From assembly GCA_934693235.1 (NCBI GenBank), contig CAKUUY010000004.1, positions 1 through 64,000 on the forward strand: a stretch of DNA of 64,000 nucleotides, written 5' to 3'. The translations under genes and the position numbers were made by a program. This document shows, piece after piece, positions 25,528 through 34,514 of the stretch (position 1 is the first letter of the stretch; each line of letters begins with the position of its first letter). Origin of the DNA: an uncultured Candidatus Melainabacteria bacterium (lineage in GTDB: Bacteria; Cyanobacteriota; Vampirovibrionia; Gastranaerophilales; Gastranaerophilaceae). The notes below the pieces were generated by a model. That model did not search any database, was not told the origin of the DNA, and worked only from the letters and a program-made list of their open reading frames with translations.

Positions 25528-26526
25528 ATGAAAAAAGAACTTGAAAAATATAGTTTGCTAACAGATGAAATTTCTGACGAAAACGTGAATTTTCACGATC
25601 TTGAACAAGATGATGAAGAAGATGTCTTAGAATCTGTCGAAGATCCGAAAGTTCAAGAAAGCATTTCAACAGTTAATTCCGACGACAGTGTAAAAATTTA
25701 TTTACAACAAATAGGAAAAATTCCACTTCTTTCTCACGAGCAAGAACTTGATTTAGCCAAAAAAATTTACGAAAATCATGATGAATTTTCAAAAAATCTT
25801 CTAGTCAATGCAAACTTACGTCTTGTAGTTAGTATCGCTAAAAGGTATATCGGACGCGGTCTTTCATTTCTAGACCTTATTCAAGAGGGAAATATGGGAC
25901 TGATGAAAGCTGCCGGAAGATTTGATTACACTAAAGGATACAAATTTTCAACTTATGCAACATGGTGGATTCAACAGTCTATCACACGTGCAATTGCCGA
26001 TAAAGCAAGAATTATCAGACTTCCTATCCACATGATTGAATCTTTAGGAAAAATTCGTCGTGCAACAATTGATTTGACAACAGAATTAGGTCATACCCCA
26101 ACAAAACAAGAAATTGCATACAGATTGGGAGTTCCGGTTAGTAAACTTTCAGCAATTGTAAAATCAGCACAATCCACAATCAGCATGGAAACACCTGCAA
26201 GCTCATCCGAAGATTCGTCTAAAATTGCAGATTTCATTGTTGATGAAGACTCTATTGCTCCTGATAATAGAGTTTCACAAGAAAATTTATTTGAAGATAT
26301 TCGAAAAATGTTGAGCCAGCTTAGCCCTAAAGAACGTGACGTTTTGATTTTGCGCTATGGACTTGATAATAACGGCTCCAAAAAGACATTAGACGAAATC
26401 GGTTCTCAATATGGAGTTTCACGTGAACGTATACGCCAAATAGAAAACCGCGCAATTTCGAAGTTGAAAAAATTGTGCAAAAACAAAAAACTTGCAGTCG
26501 GTCTAAAAAATTATTTTGGAGAATAA
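25528..26526 (+). CDS. rpoD: RNA polymerase sigma-70 factor, primary-like
   Basis: This 332-residue sigma factor has an acidic N-terminus and region 1.2 (DSVKIYLQQIGKIPLLSHEQ, about 54-73). Region 2 follows (NANLRLVVSIAKRYIGRG, FLDLIQEGNMGLMKAAGRFD, FSTYATWWIQQSI), then region 3 and region 4.2 helix-turn-helix (DEIGSQYGVSRERIRQIENR). The lack of a long region 1.1 and the length fit the cyanobacterial-type SigA or a group 2 factor. I cannot tell which from the window alone. AGGAGAGAG precedes the ATG, TATAAT lies shortly after the rlmB stop, and a strong terminator follows. Confidence 0.95.
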   Translation: MKKELEKYSLLTDEISDENVNFHDLEQDDEEDVLESVEDPKVQESISTVNSDDSVKIYLQQIGKIPLLSHEQELDLAKKIYENHDEFSKNLLVNANLRLVVSIAKRYIGRGLSFLDLIQEGNMGLMKAAGRFDYTKGYKFSTYATWWIQQSITRAIADKARIIRLPIHMIESLGKIRRATIDLTTELGHTPTKQEIAYRLGVPVSKLSAIVKSAQSTISMETPASSSEDSSKIADFIVDEDSIAPDNRVSQENLFEDIRKMLSQLSPKERDVLILRYGLDNNGSKKTLDEIGSQYGVSRERIRQIENRAISKLKKLCKNKKLAVGLKNYFGE

Positions 26527-26593
26527 GTTGCTAACTGTACCAACTTGCTTGAATTATAAAATTGAAAGATTTTTTACTAACTCCATTTTTCGT

Positions 26594-26634
26594 GATTTTA
26601 CTTGATTGTCATAATAATCAAGTAAAATCTTTTT
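26594..26634 (+). terminator. Intrinsic terminator of the sigma factor gene
   Basis: A perfect 14-bp stem (GATTTTACTTGATT with its complement at 26616-26629) with an 8-base loop is followed by five T. It lies about 70 bases after the stop codon. Confidence 0.9.
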
Positions 26635-26732
26635 ATGTAAATAAAACTTAATAAAAACATAAAGTAGGACAATTTTTGAATTTTATCAGTTTTAAATATT
26701 CATGTGAAGTAAAAGTAGAAAGGAATATTATT

Positions 26733-27233
26733 ATGTCATTAAGTGTAGATTTTGCTCGTTCAGGTATAGATTTAGCAAAAGATGCTGCAAAACTTGCAAA
26801 GAATAAAAATTTAATAAAAAGGTCTTATGATACAACACGTGCTTTGGTCGCTCCACGTCCTGGGTTTATTGCAACAACTCCTAAAGATGCTAGAGCAATG
26901 AACGAAGTTGGATTTTCATTAGATGGCTTTGTTCGCAATACAAAAAATCCTGTAACCGGCATGCAAGAACGAATTTTTTACTCCGGAGATACCGTTGAAC
27001 GTGTGCTTTATGATAGCGCAGAAAGACCTGTAGGTGCTATTCATGCAAGATTTTCTCCAAGCGGAGATGCTTTTTATTCACAGGTCTTAAAACCTTCTGA
27101 AAACGGAAAAATTGCTGAAGTTTTATCCAACGGAACAGAAAAACCGTCTACTTATTATGGAGCAACAGATTTTGCAAAAGCGTTTGATATTAAAAATGTT
27201 CAAGCGTTTGCAAAAAATTTTTTTAAGATGTAA
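26733..27233 (+). CDS. Hypothetical protein
   Basis: This 166-residue protein is not recognised. It begins MSLSVDFARSGIDLAKDAAK, an amphipathic helical start without a membrane segment. It continues with a beta-rich part (GMQERIFYSGDTVERVLYD, AERPVGAIHARFSPSGDAFY). I chose the ATG at 26733 because GAAAGGAATATT precedes it. The longer frame would start at a TTG at 26676 without a site. The repeated pattern of residue pairs suggests a small beta domain. Confidence 0.7.
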   Translation: MSLSVDFARSGIDLAKDAAKLAKNKNLIKRSYDTTRALVAPRPGFIATTPKDARAMNEVGFSLDGFVRNTKNPVTGMQERIFYSGDTVERVLYDSAERPVGAIHARFSPSGDAFYSQVLKPSENGKIAEVLSNGTEKPSTYYGATDFAKAFDIKNVQAFAKNFFKM

Positions 27234-27574
27234 TAAAATTTTTATTGAATAAAAGACAGGTAAAAATGCTTGATGTTGTGACAGCAAGTATACATCACGT
27301 CTCTTCAATATTGGAATATTGTAACTTTTTATCGTAATCAAAAAATACCTAAAAATATAATTTATCTTAGTTTTTGATTTATAGAATAAGTACTAGAATA
27401 ACGAACAATAGCAATAAAAGTCCTAAACCTAATCGGCTCGGGCTTTTAAAACAGTAGAGGAGACTCAAACATGTATTTTTTGCATCTGCAGCAAGATTTA
27501 TTCCCATAAGCACATCGGAGTAAATTATTTTTCTTTATAAACTTCACAAAGTATATAAGTTAACCAGTTATAGG
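27234..27574. other. Gene-free stretch with tRNA-type terminator
   Basis: No credible open frame is present. The only structure seen is the terminator-like hairpin at 27416-27448. Next to it is a sequence that vaguely resembles a decayed tRNA 3' half on the minus strand (27452-27530). Confidence 0.6.
27416..27448. terminator. Terminator-like hairpin matching the one beside tRNA-Ser
   Basis: AAAAGTCC pairs with GGGCTTTT around the loop TAAACCTAATCGGCTC. The unit at 45025-45057, next to tRNA-Ser, is almost identical, including the loop. The two copies are in the same orientation about 17.6 kb apart and may mark the old ends of an integrated element. Confidence 0.6.
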
Positions 27575-29713
27575 CTACACAATATTAAGTTTCTTATCGT
27601 TCGTATTCATAAAATCAGGAATATTCAACTTTTTACTCATAGAACTAATATCACAAAGTTGTTTGCTTGCAATCTTTTCTAAAACTTGTGGCTCTGTATG
27701 TATTGTTGCTTTTTCAATTTGGGCTATTGTTTTAGGGAAGTATCTTTCTAGATATTCTGATCTAATTGAAAATAATGGAATGTTATTATATGTATTTAAT
27801 ATAGCACCACCCTCAGCAATAGCTTCTTCTATTGAGCGGGTTGGAGTTAACTGATTTGTGAAATATTTAATATGGTTTCGTTGAGCTTCCGGAAATTGTT
27901 TTAAAAACAAATCCAGTTCTTTTTGGTAAGTTGTACATATTTTTTCCCTAACATATTTTGGAAGATTAATAGTATTTTCAGCATTTCTAACATTTGAGGC
28001 TTGACTGATAAGATGATACAATTCGTGGGTTGATACAAATTCATTTCCCCCAGTTGCAATTATTCCCATATCTTTTCCAGCATAACAAGCACAAGAATCT
28101 AGTATATTATCTATCACTTTGAAGTTTTTAACTTTATCATTTATGTGTAACAAATTTTCTCCTGACATTTGTTTCAAAACAGTCATCATTTTTTGTTTTT
28201 GTTCCGGTGTACAATCTTTAAGGATTTCATTAAGGTTAATTTCTGTAATTTTACCATTTTTAGAATTAAGTACGGAAATTTTATCAATAGAATAACGAAT
28301 TTTGTATGTGTTTCCATTTACCTTAGAAATTGCTTCTGTCGGACTAACAAATGTATGAGTTAATTGTCTATTCATCAAAACATTTCCATCTGCGTCTTTA
28401 ATAATGTATGTTAGCGATTTATTACCATTTGATTGCATTGTTATAACTTTATTTGTTTTCGTTCCGTCTAAAGATTCTAAGTTTTTGGTAATTGTTTTTA
28501 CGCCTGTTTTAGGGTCAATTTTTGCATCACCTAAAACTCTTACAGTTCCATTAGGAGCTTTTTGCACAATCTTATATACGCCTTCAACTTCTGAAGGTAT
28601 CATTGTTTCAACAATTTTTTCTCCTTCTTTGTTAACAAAAGATAATTCTTCCTTTAACACTTGCGATTTCCCAAATAAAAGTTTAGGATTTTGTGTTGTT
28701 TCTGTATAATTAGCTTTTAAAGTAACATCCGAATTTAACTCCCCTTTTTGAGAAATTCTTCTTAGTTTTATTATTGTATTTTCATCTTTTTCAAGCATCT
28801 TTAATAGTTCTGGAGTTTTCTTTAAACTTTTAACATTTTCACGTGTAAATGCCAAGTTTCTATTTTCAATACCTTCAATAAATAGTTCTTCTTGATTGAT
28901 TACTTTAAAATCTTTATCAAGAGTTTTTAAATATGCTTTACCAGTTCCTTTTTCAGCAATCGCAAGTGTAAAATTATCAGGGTTGTAGCTGTTATGCATG
29001 ATATGTGCGCTACCAAATTTTTTACCATAGAGTTTTTTGGCTTGGTTAATTTCTTCAATAAGTTTGTCTGTATTCAAATTTTTAACCATTCTAGCTTCCA
29101 AAATGCTTTCGCCATACAAACCACCATCAAAGATAAGCTTGTTCATTTGTTGTTCGTTACAACCAAGTTCTGAGAGTGCAAGTATTTGTTTATCATTGAA
29201 TACATTATATCCACGATTTTCTAGCTGGATATATTTTTTTACAAAATTCAATTGCGGTTCTTTCATTTCTGATAAAAATTTTAATGTATCAGAATTTACA
29301 GCTTGAAAGTATTCGCAATGAGAGTCTTTCATTCTTAAAAAGTCTCTTAATTTCAATAATTTTTCGTCTGGTAATTCAGATAAAAATTTTACAGTTTCGT
29401 TATCATATCTTGCAATAGCGCCAATATCTTTTGTTTTTAATCCTTGTCTTGAACAAAGTTGTTCTAATAAATCCCACTTTTGATTATCCACTCTGCCCAT
29501 ATCTTCTAATGCTGGGGTATGGTTTCGTCTAAAAAATTGTTCAAATCTAGTTGTTTTTTTGTCTACTAATTTAATATCTTTGCAAACATTATGTGGCTCT
29601 TTAGAAAGAGTTGTTATTTCTCGTAAAATTTCATTAAAAGGTCTTGCTTTAAGACCTCTCATAAAAGAAGTATGCGGAAATATAGTTTTTAAAACTTTAC
29701 TTGCAATCATCAT
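27575..29713 (-). CDS. Large protein with HELYH metallopeptidase-like C-terminus
   Basis: This is a 712-residue protein of unknown family. The N-terminal third is helical with repeated leucine-rich segments (EDMGRVDNQKWDLLEQLC, LSELPDEKLLKLRDFL, KFLSEMKEPQLNFVK). The middle is beta-rich. Near residue 565 lies STHELYHLI, an HExxH zinc-protease signature. About 70 residues later SIEEAIAEGGAIL could supply the third, glutamate ligand of a gluzincin-like site. It has no signal peptide. It is a candidate effector or toxin. It stands alone at the left side of the accessory region. Confidence 0.75.
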   Translation of the reverse strand: MMIASKVLKTIFPHTSFMRGLKARPFNEILREITTLSKEPHNVCKDIKLVDKKTTRFEQFFRRNHTPALEDMGRVDNQKWDLLEQLCSRQGLKTKDIGAIARYDNETVKFLSELPDEKLLKLRDFLRMKDSHCEYFQAVNSDTLKFLSEMKEPQLNFVKKYIQLENRGYNVFNDKQILALSELGCNEQQMNKLIFDGGLYGESILEARMVKNLNTDKLIEEINQAKKLYGKKFGSAHIMHNSYNPDNFTLAIAEKGTGKAYLKTLDKDFKVINQEELFIEGIENRNLAFTRENVKSLKKTPELLKMLEKDENTIIKLRRISQKGELNSDVTLKANYTETTQNPKLLFGKSQVLKEELSFVNKEGEKIVETMIPSEVEGVYKIVQKAPNGTVRVLGDAKIDPKTGVKTITKNLESLDGTKTNKVITMQSNGNKSLTYIIKDADGNVLMNRQLTHTFVSPTEAISKVNGNTYKIRYSIDKISVLNSKNGKITEINLNEILKDCTPEQKQKMMTVLKQMSGENLLHINDKVKNFKVIDNILDSCACYAGKDMGIIATGGNEFVSTHELYHLISQASNVRNAENTINLPKYVREKICTTYQKELDLFLKQFPEAQRNHIKYFTNQLTPTRSIEEAIAEGGAILNTYNNIPLFSIRSEYLERYFPKTIAQIEKATIHTEPQVLEKIASKQLCDISSMSKKLNIPDFMNTNDKKLNIV

Positions 29714-30097
29714 TATTCCCCAAAATTCCCCGTATTTATATAAAGTAATTTTATTAGGAAGAATTGACTTTTTGTTACAAATTTTAATAAAAACAAACCA
29801 AGTAAGATTTGAACTTTAGTCCATTAAACAACTCACTACCAAATACAAAATAAATTTTGTAAGAAAAATGGTAGTCGTAAATGAAAAATGGGCTCAACTA
29901 TCGAAAAATTATGACATTGAAAATAAATCCTATACGCAGATGGTTATTGATATAAAAAATTTATCAGAAAAAATTTATACTACGAAAGTTCATAGAATTA
30001 AATCTATGAACTTTCTTTTAACTACTTGAAATCTAATATAAAATATATTATAATATATTTAAAGTGGCGTAACATATACATAAATATATTTTAAACT
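29714..30097. other. Intergenic region upstream of hipBA
   Basis: This is 384 bp with no supported gene. A 64-codon frame from 29868 runs through the hairpin at 29984-30016 and has no ribosome-binding site. The last 60 bases are very AT-rich and contain possible -10 elements for hipB. Confidence 0.6.
29984..30020. terminator. Strong hairpin upstream of hipBA
   Basis: A perfect 13-bp stem (GAAAGTTCATAGA with TCTATGAACTTTC) with a 7-base loop is followed by TTTT. It probably insulates hipBA from upstream transcription. Confidence 0.75.
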
Positions 30098-30415
30098 ATG
30101 AAAAAAACATCAACCATACCAATACCTGTAAATAAAGCATTAAAAAAATTAGGTGCAGATTTAAAAGAAGCACGTATAAAAAGACGGCTTACGATGGCAC
30201 TTGTAGAAGAACGTGCCGGAATTACACACATTACGTTAAGTAAAGTTGAAAAAGGGCATGCCGGTGTTTCTATAGGAATTTATGCTAAAGTTATGTTTGT
30301 GCTAGGTTTAATTGATAATATTTATAACCTTGCAGAGCCGGATAATGATTCTGTTGGGAAAATTTATGATAAAGAAAGCTTACCTAAAAGAGTTCGATAC
30401 AAGAAAGAGGAATAA
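30098..30415 (+). CDS. hipB: HipB-like XRE antitoxin
   Basis: This 105-residue helix-turn-helix protein has the recognition region MALVEERAGITHITLSKVEKG (about 37-57). It lies directly before a HipA kinase and overlaps it (TAATG), so it is the antitoxin and autorepressor of a HipBA pair. A basic tail (KRVRYKKEE) may contact HipA or DNA. No Shine-Dalgarno sequence is seen, and an AT-rich -10-like stretch lies just before the ATG. Confidence 0.88.
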   Translation: MKKTSTIPIPVNKALKKLGADLKEARIKRRLTMALVEERAGITHITLSKVEKGHAGVSIGIYAKVMFVLGLIDNIYNLAEPDNDSVGKIYDKESLPKRVRYKKEE

Positions 30416-31656
30416 TGTCAGATAAAAAAGTTTTAGTTTATATAGATTTGAATAATGAAAACTACTTTGTCGGAACTCTTTGGTCACATTTTAACAGAGG
30501 CAAGGAAACTTCTGATTTTGAGTATTCAAAAGAATGGTTAAATAACACAAAAGCCTTTTCTCTTGAGCCGGGGTTGTTTTTCGGTTCCGGCAAACAAGTA
30601 AACCCAAGGCAAACTCCATTATTTGGCTCTTTTGGAGATTCAGCCCCTGATACATGGGGTAGAATTCTTATGCGAAGATATGAAAACCAAATTGCAAAAG
30701 AAGAAAATCGTAACCCTCATACCTTAAATGAAATCGACTACCTTTTATATGTAAACGACTATGCAAGGCAAGGAGCTTTACGCTTTAAAACAGAAAACAG
30801 CAAAGAATTTTTGTATCCGGGAAATTTAAAATCTATTCCGCCATTAGTTAATTTAGTAAAATTGCTTGATGCAACTGAAAAGGTTATTAACTCAGAAGAG
30901 AAGAATAGTGATTTACAGCTTTTACTTGCCCCGGGCTCATCTTTAGGAGGGGCAAGACCTAAAGCCAGTGTTATTGATAAACAAGGAAATTTATGTATTG
31001 CAAAATTTCCTAAAAAAGATGATTTTACAAATAATGTACTCTGGGAAGCGGTAGCCTTAACGCTTGCCAAAAATTGCGGTTTGAATGTTCAAGAATGGGC
31101 ACTGCATAAAGCAGGAAATAAAGATGTAATTGTTTTGAAAAGGTTTGACAGGAAAGGCGAAACAAGAATCCCATTTTTATCAGCTATGAGTATGCTAAAT
31201 GCGGTTGATAATGACAGTCAAACTCACAGCTATATGGATATCGCTGATACAATAAGACAATATGGAATAGCCCCAAAAGAAGATTTAATAGAACTTTGGA
31301 AAAGAATTGTTTTTTCAATTCTTATCTCAAATACTGATGACCATTTAAGAAATCATGGATTTTTATATGTAAATGAGGGTGGTTGGCGACTATCTCCGCT
31401 ATATGACGTAAATCCAAGCAACGATAACAAGAATGTTTTAAGCACCTATATAACAGAATATGATAATTCACAAACTTTAGATTTAGCCTTAGAGGTAAGT
31501 GAATACTTTGACATTAGATTAGAAACCGCAAAAAATATTATTGTAGATATGAAAAAACAAGTCGCATTATGGAAATCAGTTGCAAAATCTTGTGGACTCC
31601 CAAAATCTGAAATTGAAAAAATGGAATCTGCATTTAAAATTAATGATAAAGCTTAG
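30415..31656 (+). CDS. hipA: HipA-family serine/threonine kinase toxin
   Basis: HipA kinases stop growth by phosphorylating targets such as glutamyl-tRNA synthetase. The 413 residues show the family order: an N-terminal subdomain (FGSFGDSAPDTWGR), an ATP-loop region (GSSLGGARPKASVID), IAKFPKKDD, the VLKRFDRKGETRIPFLSAMS region, a catalytic loop ISNTDDHLRNHGFLY and the metal-binding YDVNPS. It appears intact. It is coupled to hipB by an overlapping start codon, the usual toxin-antitoxin layout. It is probably cargo of the integrative element. Confidence 0.95.
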   Translation: MSDKKVLVYIDLNNENYFVGTLWSHFNRGKETSDFEYSKEWLNNTKAFSLEPGLFFGSGKQVNPRQTPLFGSFGDSAPDTWGRILMRRYENQIAKEENRNPHTLNEIDYLLYVNDYARQGALRFKTENSKEFLYPGNLKSIPPLVNLVKLLDATEKVINSEEKNSDLQLLLAPGSSLGGARPKASVIDKQGNLCIAKFPKKDDFTNNVLWEAVALTLAKNCGLNVQEWALHKAGNKDVIVLKRFDRKGETRIPFLSAMSMLNAVDNDSQTHSYMDIADTIRQYGIAPKEDLIELWKRIVFSILISNTDDHLRNHGFLYVNEGGWRLSPLYDVNPSNDNKNVLSTYITEYDNSQTLDLALEVSEYFDIRLETAKNIIVDMKKQVALWKSVAKSCGLPKSEIEKMESAFKINDKA

Positions 31657-31705
31657 ATATTCTCAAAAATAAATAAAACTAAATTCTTTCATGAAGGAGT
31701 AAATC

Positions 31706-32278
31706 ATGAAAGAAGATATATTTACAAGGCTAGGAGCTAGTAATCATAGTAAGAATATGCGAGAGCCGAATGACTATTACGCAACAGAACCCGAAGCAGG
31801 GCATTTATTATTAGAGGTTGAACCAAATTTGAACAACATCTGGGAATGTGCATGTGGAGAGGGGCATCTTGCAAAAGTTTTTGATAATGCAGAAAAACTC
31901 GGTAGAGCAACGGATTTAATCAACAGGGGATATGGTAATGTGGAAGATTTTCTATCTAATACAGAACAATATCACAATGGTGATATTGTTACTAACCCAC
32001 CGTATAAATTTGCTCAGGAATTTGTTGAACAGGCATTACACAAGGTCGATACTGGTAGAAAAGTTTGTATGTTTTTAAAAGTCTTATTTTTAGAGGGTAA
32101 GGCAAGGAAAGAACTATTTGCAAAGTTCCCTCCTAAAACCGTTTACGTTTCAAGTTCAAGACTTAATTGTGCTAAAAATGGAGATTTCAAAAACTACAAT
32201 CAAAGTGCTATTGCTTATGCGTGGTTTGTCTGGATTAAGGGGTATCAAGGTGAAACAATTATAAAGTGGATTAACTAA
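31706..32278 (+). CDS. Phage-type DNA adenine methyltransferase-like protein
   Basis: This 190-residue protein has the adenine methyltransferase catalytic motif TNPPY at about residue 96 and an upstream SAM-site-like ECACGEGHLA (about 48-57). It also has the N-terminal EPNDYYATEPEAGHLLLE found in small phage and mobile-element methyltransferase-like proteins. It has no restriction partner. GAAGGAG precedes the ATG. The role could be host-mark mimicry or protection of the element, and the target sequence cannot be read from the gene. Confidence 0.75.
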   Translation: MKEDIFTRLGASNHSKNMREPNDYYATEPEAGHLLLEVEPNLNNIWECACGEGHLAKVFDNAEKLGRATDLINRGYGNVEDFLSNTEQYHNGDIVTNPPYKFAQEFVEQALHKVDTGRKVCMFLKVLFLEGKARKELFAKFPPKTVYVSSSRLNCAKNGDFKNYNQSAIAYAWFVWIKGYQGETIIKWIN

Positions 32279-32335
32279 AATAACTATATATCATTTTTGA
32301 TGTACTATAATAGTAGGACAAGAAAGATTATTCGC

Positions 32336-33508
32336 ATGCTTTATTTTAGATATCGACCTATAAGTGAGTTGTCATTAAAAGAATTAAGGTATAATGAAAT
32401 ATATTTTTCTTCTACGGAAGAAAACAACGACCCATATGATGGTAAAGTTTTTCTATCTTATGAATTTGACATAAACAAATGGGAAAGATTTTTTAATACA
32501 GCATTGGCAAGAACAAATATTCCTAAAGAACTATTAAAAAGACTTTCAAAGGAATTAGCAAAGAAAATTTCAGAATATAATATTAAAACCTACAATGATA
32601 TTAGTACATATGATTTCGTAAATGCTATATTATCTACAAACAAAAAAATAGGCAGTGTTTTTGCATACCATTTGTCTGAGGTCATAAAACAATTTATTGA
32701 TATATATAGACCTACTGACAAGTATATTGTTTCTTTTTCAAAAGTAAATGATAATATGCTAATGTGGTCACATTATGCCAGTAAACATAAAGGTTTCTGT
32801 CTTGTATTTCGTTCTATAAATGGATGTTTGTACCAACATAAAGGGAAAATTAAATGTGGGTTTGGACGAAATACTCCGAATGGTATTATTGCAAAACATG
32901 GAAGTTTTGGAATTAATGAAAAATTCCCGTTCACAGATATTGAATATTGTTCAGAATGCACTATGATTGATGCTTCAATGTATATGCCACAGTCAGTTTT
33001 TGGAAGAAATCCTCAAAATGAAGAAGAACGTTTAGCGTTCTCTAAAGAATGCTATCGTAAATCATTTGAAAAACATAAGTGTTGGGAATATGAGCAAGAA
33101 GCAAGACTCGTTCTAGATACTCCTACTCCTTGGATTTTTGGAGAACATTTTAATTATACCCAAGATGAAAGACTATTTTATTATCAACCTACTCAATTAG
33201 TTGGAATAATTTGTGGAGCCTGGATGGATGAAAATATTAAAACTCGTATAAAAGAAATTATACATTATCATAGAGAGGAAATGTGGTCTAACATTAAAGA
33301 TGATACTGTCTTTGATTTTGTACTATTTCAAGCTAAAATCTCTAATGAAAATCGTAGTATTAAAGTTGTTCCAGAGTTAATTTATACTTCAAACGAAATA
33401 CTACAAATAAACAATCAAAAATTTACACAATGTTATCAGGCATGGGAAGAAGGTGAAGCGATTGTTTTTAATGGACGGGGTGGGGCTAAAAAAATACGTG
33501 TATCATAA
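32336..33508 (+). CDS. DUF2971-like protein
   Basis: This 390-residue cytosolic protein resembles the DUF2971 family. It has the opening LYFRYRPIS with NEIYFSSTEENNDPYDGK, then VSFSKVNDNMLMWSHYASKHKGF and the EYEQEARLV segment. Members are frequent in defence and mobile regions, but the activity is unknown. I chose the ATG at 32336 because a TATAAT at 32306-32311 would start transcription between the alternative upstream start codons (32297, 32300) and this one. It follows the methyltransferase by about 60 bp. Confidence 0.75.
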   Translation: MLYFRYRPISELSLKELRYNEIYFSSTEENNDPYDGKVFLSYEFDINKWERFFNTALARTNIPKELLKRLSKELAKKISEYNIKTYNDISTYDFVNAILSTNKKIGSVFAYHLSEVIKQFIDIYRPTDKYIVSFSKVNDNMLMWSHYASKHKGFCLVFRSINGCLYQHKGKIKCGFGRNTPNGIIAKHGSFGINEKFPFTDIEYCSECTMIDASMYMPQSVFGRNPQNEEERLAFSKECYRKSFEKHKCWEYEQEARLVLDTPTPWIFGEHFNYTQDERLFYYQPTQLVGIICGAWMDENIKTRIKEIIHYHREEMWSNIKDDTVFDFVLFQAKISNENRSIKVVPELIYTSNEILQINNQKFTQCYQAWEEGEAIVFNGRGGAKKIRVS

Positions 33509-33579
33509 ATATAACAAAACATCAAACTCATTATGGTGCATTAGTTTATTGTACGCAGGACACAATATTTGTATCTTAT

Positions 33580-33861
33580 CTATACATGTTTGTTGTTATT
33601 CTCATGAGCCTCTATCGGTGTTTTAGGAACAATTTTTAACTCATAACCAAACAACTCTGCGATGTCCATAAGTTCGGAAGTTTTAAATGTTGCTCGTGCA
33701 AATTTATTCATAAGGTTAGAAACAGAAGCTGAACGACCGTAACTTTCATTTAACATTTTTGCAAGCTTATATACAGAAATTTTTTGTTCTTTTAAAAAGT
33801 CTTTAACAAGCTTCCTAATACGTTCTTTTTGTTCTTCTGACACTTTATATATTTCTGTCAT
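33580..33861 (-). CDS. XRE/HTH regulator, small
   Basis: This is a 93-residue DNA-binding protein. A helix-turn-helix lies at about 28-60 (ISVYKLAKMLNESYGRSASV), followed by a short C-terminal beta hairpin (GYELKIVPKTP). It resembles antitoxin-type or phage-type regulators. It is transcribed away from the gene at 34005, and the 143-bp interval between them includes TTGACA and TTGACT hexamers, so it may control both. No toxin partner is obvious next to it. Confidence 0.75.
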   Translation of the reverse strand: MTEIYKVSEEQKERIRKLVKDFLKEQKISVYKLAKMLNESYGRSASVSNLMNKFARATFKTSELMDIAELFGYELKIVPKTPIEAHENNNKHV

Positions 33862-34004
33862 TTATTCACCTCTACAAATATTATAACACTATTCTGTAAT
33901 ATATCACTCTTTTGTAAATATTTGTGTTGACATAGTTACTGTTACGTTGACTTTTATAAAAGCATGATACATCATGGAAGTGTGATATAGAACAGGAGGT
34001 CAAA

Positions 34005-34295
34005 ATGACAAACGTAATTTACACTAACACAAATTTGGAAGACGAAATTAAAACTATCAAAGCTCTTGAAGCAAAATTACAAGAGTTAAAGGAATTAAAA
34101 GAAGAAAAAGAAAATCTTGTGAAAAAAGTCCTTGATGATGCTGGGATTGAAGAATTACAGGTTGGAGCATTTACTGTAAGATTTACAAATGTTGTAAGAA
34201 ACGGTTTCAATACATCCGCTTTTAAAAAGAAATATCTAGAATTATATAATGCTTTTATTAAGCAAAGTTCTTACAGAAAATTCAGTATTTCATAG
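34005..34295 (+). CDS. Small coiled-coil protein of the mobile element
   Basis: This is a 96-residue protein of unknown function with a strong Lys/Glu/Leu coiled coil (IKALEAKLQELKELKEEKEN, about 17-36). A short beta domain follows (ELQVGAFTVRFTNV), as in small phage accessory proteins. The ribosome-binding site AGGAGGT is the strongest in the window, which suggests high expression. A GC-rich hairpin (GGGGGTAA/TTACCCCC) follows the stop codon at once. Confidence 0.7.
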   Translation: MTNVIYTNTNLEDEIKTIKALEAKLQELKELKEEKENLVKKVLDDAGIEELQVGAFTVRFTNVVRNGFNTSAFKKKYLELYNAFIKQSSYRKFSIS

Positions 34296-34312
34296 GGGGT
34301 AAAATTACCCCC
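34295..34312. terminator. GC-rich hairpin after the coiled-coil gene
   Basis: GGGGGTAA and TTACCCCC form an 8-bp stem overlapping the stop-codon region. It lacks a good T run, so it may act in mRNA stability or as a weak terminator. A similar structure (GTGGGGGAT/ATCCCCCAC) follows the gene ending at 41146. Confidence 0.5.
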
Positions 34313-34448
34313 ACCCCAAATAGGCAAAATTTTACCTACCTAATAGAGTATAAATTTAACAGAATACATATTTTGTTAAATTCATTAAAAATACTATAAA
34401 CCAAAACAGCACAAGGAAACTGGGTAACATTAAAAGCATAGTAATACT

Positions 34449-34485
34449 TTGAATTTATCATATTGTTGTCAAAAGATAAATTCAA
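34449..34485. promoter_or_regulatory. Inverted repeat upstream of the first recombinase
   Basis: Perfect 11-bp arms TTGAATTTATC and GATAAATTCAA are separated by 15 bp, 30 bases before the recombinase ATG. It could be an operator or a stem-loop controlling expression. There is no T run typical of a terminator. Confidence 0.5.
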
Positions 34486-34514
34486 TTTAACACAACAAAG
34501 GGAATAAGGCTATC

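Noticed and set aside
27452..27530. Possible decayed tRNA on the minus strand
   Set aside because: CTCCTCTACTG and a T-loop-like GTTTGAGTC recall a serine tRNA 3' half, and a tRNA-type terminator follows. However, I cannot pair the acceptor or T stems, so I do not call an RNA gene.
29868..30062. 64-codon plus-strand frame before hipB
   Set aside because: It has no ribosome-binding site and reads through a perfect 13-bp terminator-like hairpin.
33527..33550. TTATGGTGCATTAGTTTATTGT as another switch repeat
   Set aside because: It shares only about ten bases (TGGTGCATTA) with the outer part of the right inverted repeat, which is too little to call a recombination site.
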